From positions 1 through 17,052 of the forward strand of contig JAQUPC010000036.1 in assembly GCA_028716765.1 (NCBI GenBank): a stretch of DNA of 17,052 nucleotides, given 5' to 3'. The notes under the pieces are model-generated. The model had not been told where the DNA came from. It did no database searches and saw only the letters and a list, made by a program, of their open reading frames with translations. Positions within the stretch are counted from its first letter, which is position 1. Each line of letters opens with the position of its first letter. Shown here in pieces: positions 1-6,656 of this stretch. This stretch comes from Alphaproteobacteria bacterium (GTDB lineage Bacteria; Pseudomonadota; Alphaproteobacteria; UBA9219). The translations under genes and the position numbers were made by a program.

Positions 1-1640
1 CGCCCGGCCTGAAAACGCAAAAGACTGAGCGCTCCTCCGTCTAGGGAGCCTTGCGCATAGAACTTGCTGGTCAAATACGCCAGATCCGTTGATCCCTGAA
101 TATTATAATTGGCCGAAAAAGGACTTTTATCGCTATCCGAGCCGGAACCGCCGGAAGCCGAAGGCATGTAGGACGACCCGATATTGACATCAATCGCCGG
201 ATAACCTCCTGCCTGATAAGGGTTTTGCAGGACGGGATAGTTCTTGTCGTCGGACCCGACGGCATTAATCAATTTTTTCCATCTATTCTGGCGCTCTTCC
301 TGTTCCTCCTGAGGCAGGAGCTTATCGGTCGTAAATTGTATAGAGGCTCTCGAACGATCGACTACGCTTTCGATTCCGAACCATTCGGCAAAGCTTTTGC
401 TGCTGACGTAGATTTGGCCGTCGCGCAAACGGATATTGTTCTGCGTAAGATCGAGGCGTTTGTCGCCAACGCGAACTTCCTTTTTTTGTGTATCGAGGAA
501 AAATGTGTTCTCCGGCGCAAAGAAGAATCCGCCGGCTGTTTTTTTGTCCTTGTCGACTTTGATCGGAAACTCAAACATCTGGATCAAATCATCAAGCGGC
601 AGAAAGATTTGATCTCCGAAATCAAGCGCTTCAATAAACTCGTTGTTTGGGTTTAGTTTTTTAATGCGGGGCTGCAGGATTAACGGCTCGCCATCTTTCT
701 TCTCCTCGTCTTTTCCAGGCTCCGGTGTCGTGGATGGTTTGGGGGCTATCTTTGCCGGCGCTTCAACCGGCAGCGAAGATGTCTCCTTTTCTTTAGGTGG
801 CTGGCTTCCGATTGTAGCCGGAATTTGCGTTGTTGCCTCAGGTATTTCAGATTTCTTTTCGGGGGGCATTGCGTTCTGATCGAATTGCAAGACATCGCTG
901 GCAGACCCTGGAGAGCCGGGCCGTACGTTAGAAGATCCCGACATCCTTTGACGGCCCGTCATGTCGTCAATAATGACCGGTTGCACCGGCGCCGCTTGAG
1001 GCGTTGGCGCAAGATCGGACGGCTTGGCTTTGGATTCGCCCCCTACGGTTGAAAAATCGGCCTTCTGGGACGCAAGGTCCACGGTAAAGGCGACATGCGG
1101 AAATATCCGGTTAAGCAAATCCGTGTTCGCATAATACTCATCTTCTTTTTTATAAATGTCATTGTGATAGAACGAATGATGGTTATTGTTCTCGATGAAT
1201 TCGCGTTTTTCAAAATCGAGAAAAATCGTCGATCCGTCTTTCAAAACGATCTCGGCGGTCTCCGGCGTCTCCTGACGGTTGTAAACAAGCCCCAACAACC
1301 CGACGACACGATTCATGCGCAGAAAAAAGCCTTGTTTGTCGACATAGGCTTCGACAGTTCCAAGCGTCAGGTTGTCGCGAACGGCCGCAAGATTGACCCA
1401 GTTACTCGCCGTCGCGCTCTCAAACGGGCCAAAGGCCGCGCTCGCCGTCGCGCCGTCGTTCCCCTTCCCGGCGATAACGCTTTCAACATTCGGCAATTCG
1501 TTGGTTGTTTTGTTGTAATTGCCCGGGGCGGCCAGCAACACCGGCGGCGATAAAATCGCCGTCGCCGCGAGCGTTGCGCCAAACATCAAACGGCTTTTCT
1601 TATGCCGGAATTTTTTTCGTTTATGAGGGTGCGGACGCAT
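1..1640 (-). CDS. Outer-membrane usher-like protein with N-terminal stalk-like domains (partial)
   Basis: The minus-strand frame is open from an ATG at 1638-1640 to the left edge, about 546 codons, so the C-terminus is missing. A basic start followed by a hydrophobic stretch (residues about 19-38, ending LLAAP) looks like a signal peptide. Residues about 80-190 and 330-440 each look like a copper-amine-oxidase-N/stalk-type beta domain (for example DGSTIFLDFEKREF, and DQIFLPLDDLIQMF followed by QIYVSSKSFAEWFGI). They are joined by a Pro/Lys/Glu-rich linker at about 205-320. From about 480 the sequence (YPAIDVNIGSSY, FSANYNIQGSTDLAYL) resembles the first barrel strands of chaperone-usher secretion pores. 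With the chaperone and DUF4402 pilins upstream on the same strand, the inferred role is translocation and assembly of the fibre across the outer membrane. There is no obvious Shine-Dalgarno; ATG at 1586 is an alternative start. The usher call rests on context and the short barrel portion. Confidence 0.7.
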   Translation of the reverse strand, partial: MRPHPHKRKKFRHKKSRLMFGATLAATAILSPPVLLAAPGNYNKTTNELPNVESVIAGKGNDGATASAAFGPFESATASNWVNLAAVRDNLTLGTVEAYVDKQGFFLRMNRVVGLLGLVYNRQETPETAEIVLKDGSTIFLDFEKREFIENNNHHSFYHNDIYKKEDEYYANTDLLNRIFPHVAFTVDLASQKADFSTVGGESKAKPSDLAPTPQAAPVQPVIIDDMTGRQRMSGSSNVRPGSPGSASDVLQFDQNAMPPEKKSEIPEATTQIPATIGSQPPKEKETSSLPVEAPAKIAPKPSTTPEPGKDEEKKDGEPLILQPRIKKLNPNNEFIEALDFGDQIFLPLDDLIQMFEFPIKVDKDKKTAGGFFFAPENTFFLDTQKKEVRVGDKRLDLTQNNIRLRDGQIYVSSKSFAEWFGIESVVDRSRASIQFTTDKLLPQEEQEERQNRWKKLINAVGSDDKNYPVLQNPYQAGGYPAIDVNIGSSYMPSASGGSGSDSDKSPFSANYNIQGSTDLAYLTSKFYAQGSLDGGALSLLRFQAG

Positions 1641-1766
1641 TAAACCCGTTGCGAGTGTTGAGGCGAATCGTGGTTAACAGGAGCGATGAATGCGAGGTGG
1701 TAAGCGATTGTTTGGCGGGGCATATATTGTGGTGATGGGAGAAAGCGGCTACAGCAGGTTGTGTTT

Positions 1767-1788
1767 TTTCCCGCCGGGCGGCGGGAAA
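1767..1788. repeat. Perfect 9-bp inverted repeat (hairpin)
   Basis: TTTCCCGCC at 1767-1775 pairs with GGCGGGAAA at 1780-1788 around a 4-base loop. Neither strand has a T-run after the stem, so it is not a canonical terminator. It borders the AT-rich stretch of the candidate origin. Confidence 0.5.
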
Positions 1789-1874
1789 TATGGCCTTTAA
1801 AAACTATCATTATCTTTACGGTTTTTTAACTATATTTCTGGCTAGGACGCTCGGCTGTAAAGGTAAACAGGGCA

Positions 1875-1900
1875 CGCAGCGTTATCCACATATCCACAGG
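1875..1900 (+). promoter_or_regulatory. DnaA-box module 1
   Basis: A perfect DnaA box TTATCCACA lies at 1882-1890, and an 8/9 match (ATATCCACA) overlaps it by one base at 1890-1898. It is preceded by CGCAGCG and followed by GG. The consensus is TTATNCACA, and this sequence is the same as the strong R1-type box of E. coli oriC. Confidence 0.6.
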
Positions 1901-1961
1901 ATTGCGGCTGAGAAAAATTTTGCGCTAGTCGTTGTGAAATTGGCGAGAACGATAGGCGGAA

Positions 1962-1990
1962 CGCACCGTTATCCACATATCATCCACAGG
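1962..1990 (+). promoter_or_regulatory. DnaA-box module 2 (near-duplicate of module 1)
   Basis: A perfect TTATCCACA lies at 1969-1977, followed by an 8/9 match TCATCCACA at 1980-1988. The module matches module 1 except for one base in the left flank and an extra CAT trinucleotide between the box and CCACAGG. The duplication, 87 bp apart, argues for selected protein-binding sites rather than chance. Confidence 0.6.
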
Positions 1991-1996
1991 CGCGCG

Positions 1997-2019
1997 ATGT
2001 CCTAAAAAAGGCAGGACAT
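1997..2019. repeat. Hairpin downstream of the chaperone gene
   Basis: ATGTCCT (1997-2003) and AGGACAT (2013-2019) form a 7-bp stem with a 9-base loop (AAAAAAGGC). It lies beyond the stop of the minus-strand chaperone gene but has no T-run on that strand, so it is a poor intrinsic terminator. It could also be part of the adjacent DnaA-box region. Confidence 0.3.
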
Positions 2020-2101
2020 GCGATCAACTATGTCATCGATATGGGCACGAGCGCTCGTCGCAGCGAAATAACTGCGGGGACCGATTCGTTTTTGAGTGAT
2101 C

Positions 2102-2941
2102 TTACGGCGTAACGTCTTTTTCGCTGAGCACGTGGCTGCCTTCTTTTTCCTGCGAGAGGAAGGCAACACGTAATTTGCCCGCGCGGATATTGACGCCGTC
2201 AGGAACCGTCAATGGAACGGTCTGGCTGCGCTTCGTCAAGCCACGGTAGATCGCAATGCCCCGGTCAAAGGCGAGTTGCGTTTCTTTGCCGTCAGGCGCG
2301 ACATGCGTTACCTTAAAATCGCCGAGTACGGAGCGGTTGCCTGAATAACTCATGCTGACGTGAACTTCGGGAATCTGTTTGCCGTCGCCTCCCCCCATTT
2401 GAAGCTTGGCGTCATCGATTTTCACATTGAAGGAGGTTTGACCCTTGCGGATAATCAGCGGGATAACAGCAGCCATTCTCGGTTGCATAACGATGCTGGC
2501 GCCTTCCGTCGAACGCTTGCCCGTCGCCGGATCAAGATTGCCTTCAGTCACTTTAACCTGCAGGTGAGTGCGATATTCGCCATCCGGCAAATCACGGGGC
2601 ATTTTCACGAGAATGCGCAAATCCTGGTTTTCGTCAGGATTAATAGTCATCGAGCGCGGCGAAAAGCTGATCATATCATGCGCGGAAAATTCATCCTTGA
2701 CGCCGTCCGGATTCACTTTAATGCCGCCGTTCTCGTTCATGGTCGCATCGACAAGGTCAACCTTATATCGCCCGACGCCATCACCGCTATTTCTTACGGT
2801 AACCGTGGTATAGCGGGTTCCGCTTTCAAGAACGACCCTTGTCGGCGCCATCAATATCTGGGCGTTCCTGGCCCAAACAGGATTTGAAAAAAACAAAATG
2901 CCCGCCATTACGGCAGGAAGAACAAGGCGGCTTAAATTCAT
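2102..2941 (-). CDS. Periplasmic pilus-assembly chaperone (PapD-like fold)
   Basis: A 279-aa protein with a signal peptide at residues 1 to about 25 (hydrophobic core, cleavage near VWARNA). The first domain carries the pilus-chaperone pattern: MAPTRVVLESGTRYTTVTVRNSGD for strands A1-B1 (this stretch spans about residues 31-54), then FSPRSMTINPDENQDLRILVKMP and an edge strand before EYRTHLQVKV. A second, weaker beta domain follows from about 165. Family members bind pilin subunits in the periplasm by donor-strand complementation and deliver them to an usher. A GGAG at 2949-2952 is spaced 7 bases from the ATG. The gene follows the DUF4402 gene by 15 bp, so the two are probably co-transcribed. 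It is longer than classical PapD (about 220 aa), like many chaperones paired with DUF4402 proteins. Confidence 0.8.
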   Translation of the reverse strand: MNLSRLVLPAVMAGILFFSNPVWARNAQILMAPTRVVLESGTRYTTVTVRNSGDGVGRYKVDLVDATMNENGGIKVNPDGVKDEFSAHDMISFSPRSMTINPDENQDLRILVKMPRDLPDGEYRTHLQVKVTEGNLDPATGKRSTEGASIVMQPRMAAVIPLIIRKGQTSFNVKIDDAKLQMGGGDGKQIPEVHVSMSYSGNRSVLGDFKVTHVAPDGKETQLAFDRGIAIYRGLTKRSQTVPLTVPDGVNIRAGKLRVAFLSQEKEGSHVLSEKDVTP

Positions 2942-2956
2942 GATAAGGCTCCGTGG

Positions 2957-3478
2957 TTACTGGATAAAAACGGTTATCGTAAAACCGCCGTTATAGGCTC
3001 CCGGCGTTACGGTTGAGTTTGCCGTAATCCTCGCGCCAATGTACAAAGGAGTGCTCGCGGGAGATACAGCTGGCAATGCTAAGGTCGAACTGGGAAAACT
3101 GTCAATCGTCTGGCTGTTATAGAAGCCACGAAAATTGTCCAAAGTCAAACCCGCACCCCCTGAATTCACCCCTGAAATATCTATCGATATGGATATGGGC
3201 GAGCCATCCTGCACCAGAGACAGCGCATATTGCCCCCGGCTCGCCGAGCCCCTGAGAATCTGGGCAGTACCGGAAGTCGATGAGTTCAGCGGGCTGATGC
3301 TGAGGTTGACGCTGCCGCCGCCGGAGGGCAGACCCAAAGTCGGAAACGTCAGCGTTTGAATCTCATTAATGTTGATGCTGTCGGCCATGGCGCGGGAATA
3401 CGCAAACCCGGCGAGGACTAGCGCCAAAACAAAAAGACAATATTTTCTTGTCCTCATCACGTTGCGGATACCTTGCAT
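2957..3478 (-). CDS. DUF4402-type pilin-like secreted protein
   Basis: A 173-aa protein with a signal peptide (basic MRTRKY, hydrophobic FVLALVLAGFAYS, cleavage near AMA-DS). The mature part is Ser/Gly/Thr-rich beta sequence and ends with the DUF4402-style pattern LYIGARITANSTVTPGAYNG followed by FTITVFIQ. It has no cysteine in the mature region, unlike the two paralogues nearby, so it may be a different subunit (tip, anchor or initiator); that is inference. It is 15 bp from the chaperone gene. The start is uncertain. ATG at 3478 has no Shine-Dalgarno and is only 10 bp from the inverted-repeat element. ATG at 3457 has an AAGG 13 bases upstream and gives a cleaner signal peptide. Confidence 0.7.
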   Translation of the reverse strand: MQGIRNVMRTRKYCLFVLALVLAGFAYSRAMADSININEIQTLTFPTLGLPSGGGSVNLSISPLNSSTSGTAQILRGSASRGQYALSLVQDGSPISISIDISGVNSGGAGLTLDNFRGFYNSQTIDSFPSSTLALPAVSPASTPLYIGARITANSTVTPGAYNGGFTITVFIQ

Positions 3479-3488
3479 TTAAGAACTG

Positions 3489-3636
3489 CGTCATTCCCGC
3501 GAAAGCGGGAATCCAGCGCGAGCGATAGCGAGCATAGGAGTCAGGAAACTGAGGAATTGAACTATTGCCTGACTTTATTGACCTCTTATGCCGCGCAGAC
3601 GCGCGGCTCTGGATTCCCGCTTTCGCGGGAATGACG
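3489..3636. repeat. 148-bp inverted-repeat (MITE-like) element, ATTCCCGCGAAAGCGGGAAT family
   Basis: Two perfect 28-bp inverted arms lie at 3489-3516 and 3609-3636. Each contains its own small palindrome (ATTCCCGC and GCGGGAAT around a short centre). When translated, the repeat gives the familiar VIPAKAGIQ and WIPAFAGMT peptides seen in spurious annotations across many proteobacteria. The 92-bp interior has no plausible gene. It sits between the terminator of the pilin gene and the start of the second DUF4402 gene, so it is in the leader of the second transcript or it supplies the promoter. Confidence 0.8.
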
Positions 3637-3693
3637 CCTTCTTTTTGCGAGTCGGTCAACCCTTTCGTGCTCTGGCATACACACAAAAAGATA

Positions 3694-3716
3694 CGGGCAG
3701 GATGTTATCCTGCCCG
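3694..3716 (-). terminator. Intrinsic terminator of the minus-strand pilin gene
   Basis: CGGGCAGGAT and ATCCTGCCCG form a perfect 10-bp stem with a GTT loop. Read on the minus strand, the stem is followed by GTATCTTTTTG. It lies 40 bp past the stop of the 3757-4278 gene and separates it from the second DUF4402 gene and the chaperone gene. Confidence 0.8.
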
Positions 3717-3756
3717 CACCTATTTAGCAACTTACCTAACTGAAAGCGTTTTTCGC

Positions 3757-4278
3757 TTAGGCGTAAACTACCGTCACATCAACCGTCGGCGCATCGCCGT
3801 CTGTCGCAAGATCAGTGGTTGTCAAAGTCACGCCAAGCGAAACCGCAACGCCCACTCCTGGGCCAGCAGCGCTTTCCAAAGGCGAGCCTGTATCGCAAGA
3901 AGTTTCGGCACCGGCACCGATTTTGCACATCAGCGCCGAAGGTGTCGCGCCACCATCGGCATTATAGGCTGAAGCCTCGATCGTGAAATGTTGAGTTGCA
4001 GAACCCACAACAGTGACCTGACCGGCTTCAGCAGTCGAGTCGTTGATGACCTGTCCGCCGTTGCTGGCCACAACAGCGCCCGCCGTGCTGATGACATAAG
4101 TGCCGGCCGTAACATCCGCGATGACGCCAAAGTTGATATTGGTGTCTTTGGTAACCGAAAGGGCCGTATCAAAGGCCACGTCTATTGGCACGTTCGCCGA
4201 AGTAGCAGCGAGCGCATCGCCACATACGAACATTGAGGCAACTAAGCCCAATGCAAGGTATTTAAGATTCATTCTCAT
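3757..4278 (-). CDS. DUF4402-type major pilin-like protein
   Basis: A 173-aa secreted protein. The start ATG at 4276-4278 is supported by AGAAGGAA about 7 bases upstream and by the signal peptide that follows (MRMNLKYLALGLVASMFVCG, cleavage after DALA). The frame is open further upstream to 4380, but that extension lacks these features. The mature part begins SANVPIDVAFDTALSVTK and INFGVI, which closely matches the divergent plus-strand gene. A cysteine pair (MCKIGAGAETSCD) probably forms a disulfide loop. It ends with VSLGVTLTTTDL and a terminal beta strand VDVTVVYA, as expected for a donor-strand-assembled subunit. Its own terminator and good ribosome binding site fit an abundant structural subunit; that role is inference. 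Confidence 0.75.
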   Translation of the reverse strand: MRMNLKYLALGLVASMFVCGDALAATSANVPIDVAFDTALSVTKDTNINFGVIADVTAGTYVISTAGAVVASNGGQVINDSTAEAGQVTVVGSATQHFTIEASAYNADGGATPSALMCKIGAGAETSCDTGSPLESAAGPGVGVAVSLGVTLTTTDLATDGDAPTVDVTVVYA

Positions 4279-4653
4279 GGTTGTTTCCTTCTTTTGCTGG
4301 AGTGAAGATGACCCTAGTAACCGTAGCGCCGCCTTCCCTCCCTTGTTTGAGGCAATGAGCAGCATTCCTGAGTTCCACAACGATCTCCTGACAGTCAGGC
4401 CCTCGCTGTGAACTCACAACATACGATTGCATGGTTAATTAACTGTAAAAGCTTGCAAAAAATTTTTGATTTGTGTGCCTGTAGCTAAAAAAGCACTACA
4501 AATATGCATGCTGCTGTGTTAGGCAAATGTTAACGTTGCAAAAATACTATTGTGTGCGATTTACAAGCCATTGATTATAAATTGAAACTTGGAATAAACA
4601 GGCTGTAGTCGTTTTCACACCAAAAAAATGGGGCAAGGCCTTGGGTTAGACGT
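4279..4653. other. Divergent intergenic region between the two DUF4402 paralogues
   Basis: This 375-bp region must hold promoters for both pilin-like genes. From about 4430 to 4610 it is strongly AT-rich, with a palindromic GTTAATTAAC at 4434-4443 and a TTGATTATAAATTG stretch near 4571-4584 that could supply a -10 for the plus-strand gene. No promoter pair could be fixed with confidence, and no RNA gene was recognised. Confidence 0.4.
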
Positions 4654-5160
4654 ATGAGGATCTGTGCGTTTGCGCTCTGTGCGTTTCTTTTCCAGCTTTT
4701 GCTGGCGGGGAGTGCTTTTGCCGTAACGCAAAACGTGCCGATAGATGTCGCTTTCGAAACCGCGCTTTCTGTCACAAAAGTCAATGACATCAATTTTGGT
4801 ACGGTGCTGGCGGGGCAAGCCGGAACTTATGTCATATCGACGACCGGCGACGTATCCGCCTCTGATGGCGGCGCTTTTCTCGGCGGCACCACACAAGCCG
4901 GCAGTTTGACCCTCTTCGGTAATTCGACCCAGACCGTGGATATTTCCGTTGCTAACTACGCGGACGACGCCGGCGTAACGCCTTCGGCAGCGACGTGCGC
5001 CTATGACAACGGCACGGCAGCCCCCTGCTCCCTGGTCAGCCAGGCTGCGCCCGGAACGGGAAAAACCTTGCTGGTTGGCGTGACGTTAACTGTCGATGGC
5101 ACTCAAAACGTGGGCACGAGCGCCGAGCCTTCCTTCGATGTTGTCGTCAACTATCACTGA
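4654..5160 (+). CDS. DUF4402-type pilin-like protein, divergent paralogue
   Basis: A 168-aa protein with a signal peptide (MRICAFALCAFLFQLLLAGS, cleavage after AFA). The mature sequence NVPIDVAFETALSVTK, DINFGTVLAGQAGTYVIST is clearly paralogous to the product of 3757-4278. It has the same overall length and a cysteine pair in the same place (TCAYDNGTAAPCS), and it ends FDVVVNYH. It is encoded alone, facing away from the chaperone-usher genes, and ends at the strong terminator at 5196-5245. It is probably an alternative or additional subunit using the same chaperone and usher. No strong Shine-Dalgarno is seen before the ATG. Confidence 0.75.
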   Translation: MRICAFALCAFLFQLLLAGSAFAVTQNVPIDVAFETALSVTKVNDINFGTVLAGQAGTYVISTTGDVSASDGGAFLGGTTQAGSLTLFGNSTQTVDISVANYADDAGVTPSAATCAYDNGTAAPCSLVSQAAPGTGKTLLVGVTLTVDGTQNVGTSAEPSFDVVVNYH

Positions 5161-5195
5161 GCTGTTCGAACGAGCAAGCCGTCCACCGCACCACA

Positions 5196-5245
5196 TTCCA
5201 CCATTTAAAAAAGCCCCCATTCGGGGGCTTTTTTAAATGGTGGAA
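5196..5245. terminator. Bidirectional terminator; palindrome reaches into the tRNA-Tyr 3' end
   Basis: The arms at 5196-5218 and 5223-5245 are perfectly complementary over 23 bp around an ATTC centre. The core GCCCCC and GGGGGC stem, with A6 before and T6 after, works in both directions: for the plus-strand pilin gene and for the minus-strand tRNA-Tyr. The outer eight bases of the right arm (5238-5245) are the tRNA 3' end (TTCCACCA on the tRNA strand). Confidence 0.85.
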
Positions 5246-5323
5246 GGGGTAGGATTCGAACCTACGTACTCGTGAGAGGGCAGATTTACAGTCTGCTGCC
5301 ATTAACCACTCGGCCACCCTTCC
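5238..5323 (-). tRNA. tRNA-Tyr (anticodon GTA)
   Basis: On the minus strand the acceptor stem GGAAGGG pairs with CCCTTCC. The anticodon stem GCAGA and TCTGC encloses the loop CTGTAAA, with anticodon GTA at 5287-5289. A T arm GTAGG, TTCGAAT, CCTAC follows. The variable region between anticodon and T arms is long (about 14 bases), as in bacterial class II tRNA-Tyr. The CCA end is encoded (5238-5240). With CCA the gene is 86 bases. It decodes UAU and UAC. Confidence 0.95.
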
Positions 5324-5336
5324 TTGAAGGTTCGCC

Positions 5337-5365
5337 AACTAAAGGAATTTGCTTGCGCTTGTCAA
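5337..5365 (-). promoter_or_regulatory. Sigma-70-type promoter for tRNA-Tyr
   Basis: On the minus strand a perfect -35 TTGACA (5360-5365) is followed by a 17-base spacer and a -10-like TTAGTT (5337-5342), 13 bases before the tRNA 5' end. The position and perfect -35 fit a stable-RNA promoter. It overlaps the TTG codon at 5349 that could otherwise be taken as the rlmB start. Confidence 0.6.
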
Positions 5366-5387
5366 TCCTACACGTTCTAAAAGAGGC

Positions 5388-6524
5388 ATGAAACGCAAAA
5401 AACCCGGCTCTTCGCGGCCTTCTTCCGCTCCTGCCTCCAAAGGCGGCTCCTTTCACGGCTCTTTTAAGAACAAGAAGGGGCCAAAAAGAAGCCACGGCCC
5501 ACAATCGGATGGGGAGCGTTCCGCTGCGTCATCCCCAAAGCCTGTCCACCGGCGTGACCGTCGCGGCATGGGTGATGACAGGCGCCCGAAGAAGAGCGAT
5601 GGCGAAAAGCGGGGCTTCGGCCGCGATCGCGATAAGGGCGGCAAAAACTTTCCGCCGCGCAAACATGCGCCAAAGGCTTCGCCTTTCGCCCGCGCGCAAA
5701 CAACGGAGGCGAGTGACGCCAAAAAGACGGGGGAGAAAAAGAATTTCAAGGCCGGAAAACCCGCGCAAACGCCGTCCCGTCACGGCCTTATGCTTTGGGG
5801 CGTGCATGCCGTGCGCGAAGCGTGGCTCAACCCGCGCCGCCAGTGCTTCAACCTGTGGCTGACCGAGGCGGGGAAATCGGCGCTTGCCGGAACACTTGCC
5901 GCGGCGGCGCTTGATGATATGAAACGGCCCTCGCCCGTAATCGTCGACCGCAACGAGTTGGACCGCCTTCTGCCGCCGAACAGCGTGCATCAGGGCGTGG
6001 CGCTTGAAACGGCGCCCTTGCCGGAGCCGCTGCTTCACGCCGTTTTGAAAGCGGCGCAACAACCCGATTTGCTGATCGTGCTCGATCAGGTGACCGATCC
6101 GCACAACGTCGGCGCAATTTTGCGATCGGCCGCTGCGTTCGGCGCGGGCGCCGTCATCCTGACCGAACGCAACGCGCCATCCACGACCGGCGTTCTGGCT
6201 AAAACGGCCTCGGGCGCCGTGGAGCATGTGCCGCTCGTGCACGTGATCAATCTCGCGCGCGCGCTGATCGAATTGCAGGAAGCGGGTTACTGGTGCGTCG
6301 GCCTTGCCGAGGAAGCAACGCGCAATTTGTCCGAAATCGACCTTTCGGCCAAAACGGCGCTTGTGCTCGGGGCCGAAGGCGAAGGCCTGCGCCGCCTGAC
6401 GCGCGAGCATTGCGACGAACTCGCCCGCCTGCCCACGGGAGGCGCCATCGGCAGCCTCAACGTCTCCAACGCCGCCGCCGTAGCGCTCTACGAAGCGCGC
6501 AAGCAAAAGGCGAAGTTTGGGTGA
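5388..6524 (+). CDS. rlmB: 23S rRNA (guanosine-2'-O-)methyltransferase RlmB-like, TrmH/SpoU family
   Basis: A 378-aa protein from ATG 5388. An in-frame TTG at 5349 lies inside the tRNA promoter and is less likely. Residues 1 to about 130 are low-complexity and rich in Lys, Arg, Gly, Pro and Ser, probably disordered and RNA-contacting. The substrate-binding domain starts near 134 (LMLWGVHAVREAW). The SpoU methylase domain has VTDPHNVGAILRSAAAFGAG (catalytic-type Asn and Arg at about 240 and 246), LVLGAEGEGL and the AdoMet-knot motif GSLNVSNAAAVALYE. Family members use AdoMet to 2'-O-methylate a guanosine in 23S rRNA (G2251 in E. coli). E. coli RlmB is about 243 aa, so the extra length is the N-terminal tail. 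It is divergent from tRNA-Tyr. The exact target could be another TrmH-family site. Confidence 0.85.
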   Translation: MKRKKPGSSRPSSAPASKGGSFHGSFKNKKGPKRSHGPQSDGERSAASSPKPVHRRDRRGMGDDRRPKKSDGEKRGFGRDRDKGGKNFPPRKHAPKASPFARAQTTEASDAKKTGEKKNFKAGKPAQTPSRHGLMLWGVHAVREAWLNPRRQCFNLWLTEAGKSALAGTLAAAALDDMKRPSPVIVDRNELDRLLPPNSVHQGVALETAPLPEPLLHAVLKAAQQPDLLIVLDQVTDPHNVGAILRSAAAFGAGAVILTERNAPSTTGVLAKTASGAVEHVPLVHVINLARALIELQEAGYWCVGLAEEATRNLSEIDLSAKTALVLGAEGEGLRRLTREHCDELARLPTGGAIGSLNVSNAAAVALYEARKQKAKFG

Positions 6525-6656
6525 AAAGAAATTTTTATGTTTGAAATATATGTTTGTTTGATCATTTCATTATGTTAATCAGAGACTTCTAGTCCTTACA
6601 TTTCCAATGTACATGCCCTTGCCAACCAATCATTGTTAGCTGAAATGTAAACCTTC

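Larger units (their letters stand above)
1641..2101. other. 461-bp intergenic region; candidate replication origin or DnaA-binding region
   Basis: No convincing gene lies here. In order it holds a 9-bp-stem hairpin (1767-1788), an AT-rich stretch (1796-1838, 8 G/C of 43 by hand count), two copies of a DnaA-box module (1875-1900 and 1962-1990) and a second hairpin (1997-2019). GANTC sites, the CcrM target in alphaproteobacteria, flank it at 1665-1669 and 2083-2087. This resembles a bacterial oriC: an unwinding element next to a DnaA-box cluster. Many oriC regions have more boxes than are visible here, so a DnaA titration or regulatory site is also possible. Confidence 0.4.

Noticed and set aside
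225..1553. Plus-strand frames (225-656, 643-879, 1095-1553) antisense to the usher-like gene
   Set aside because: The minus strand is open without interruption through the whole region with a signal peptide and domain-like sequence, so these are shadows.
1790..2005. 71-codon plus-strand frame across the DnaA-box region
   Set aside because: No ribosome binding site and no protein-like features; the region is better explained by protein-binding sites.
3366..3686. 106-codon minus-strand frame with VIPAKAGIQ and WIPAFAGMT
   Set aside because: These peptides are the translated form of the dispersed inverted repeat at 3489-3636 and are a well-known source of false genes.
4434..4443. GTTAATTAAC as a CtrA-binding site
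   Set aside because: The full TTAA-N7-TTAA pattern is not met (the second half reads TAAA), and a single short A/T palindrome in an A/T-rich region is weak evidence.
5196..5203. Prophage or island attachment site at tRNA-Tyr
   Set aside because: The mirror copy of the tRNA end is inverted and only a few bases away, there is no integrase in the window, and the AT-rich island begins more than 1.2 kb away beyond rlmB.
5529..6506. 325-codon frame antisense to rlmB
   Set aside because: Shadow of a GC-rich gene; no domain and no ribosome binding site.
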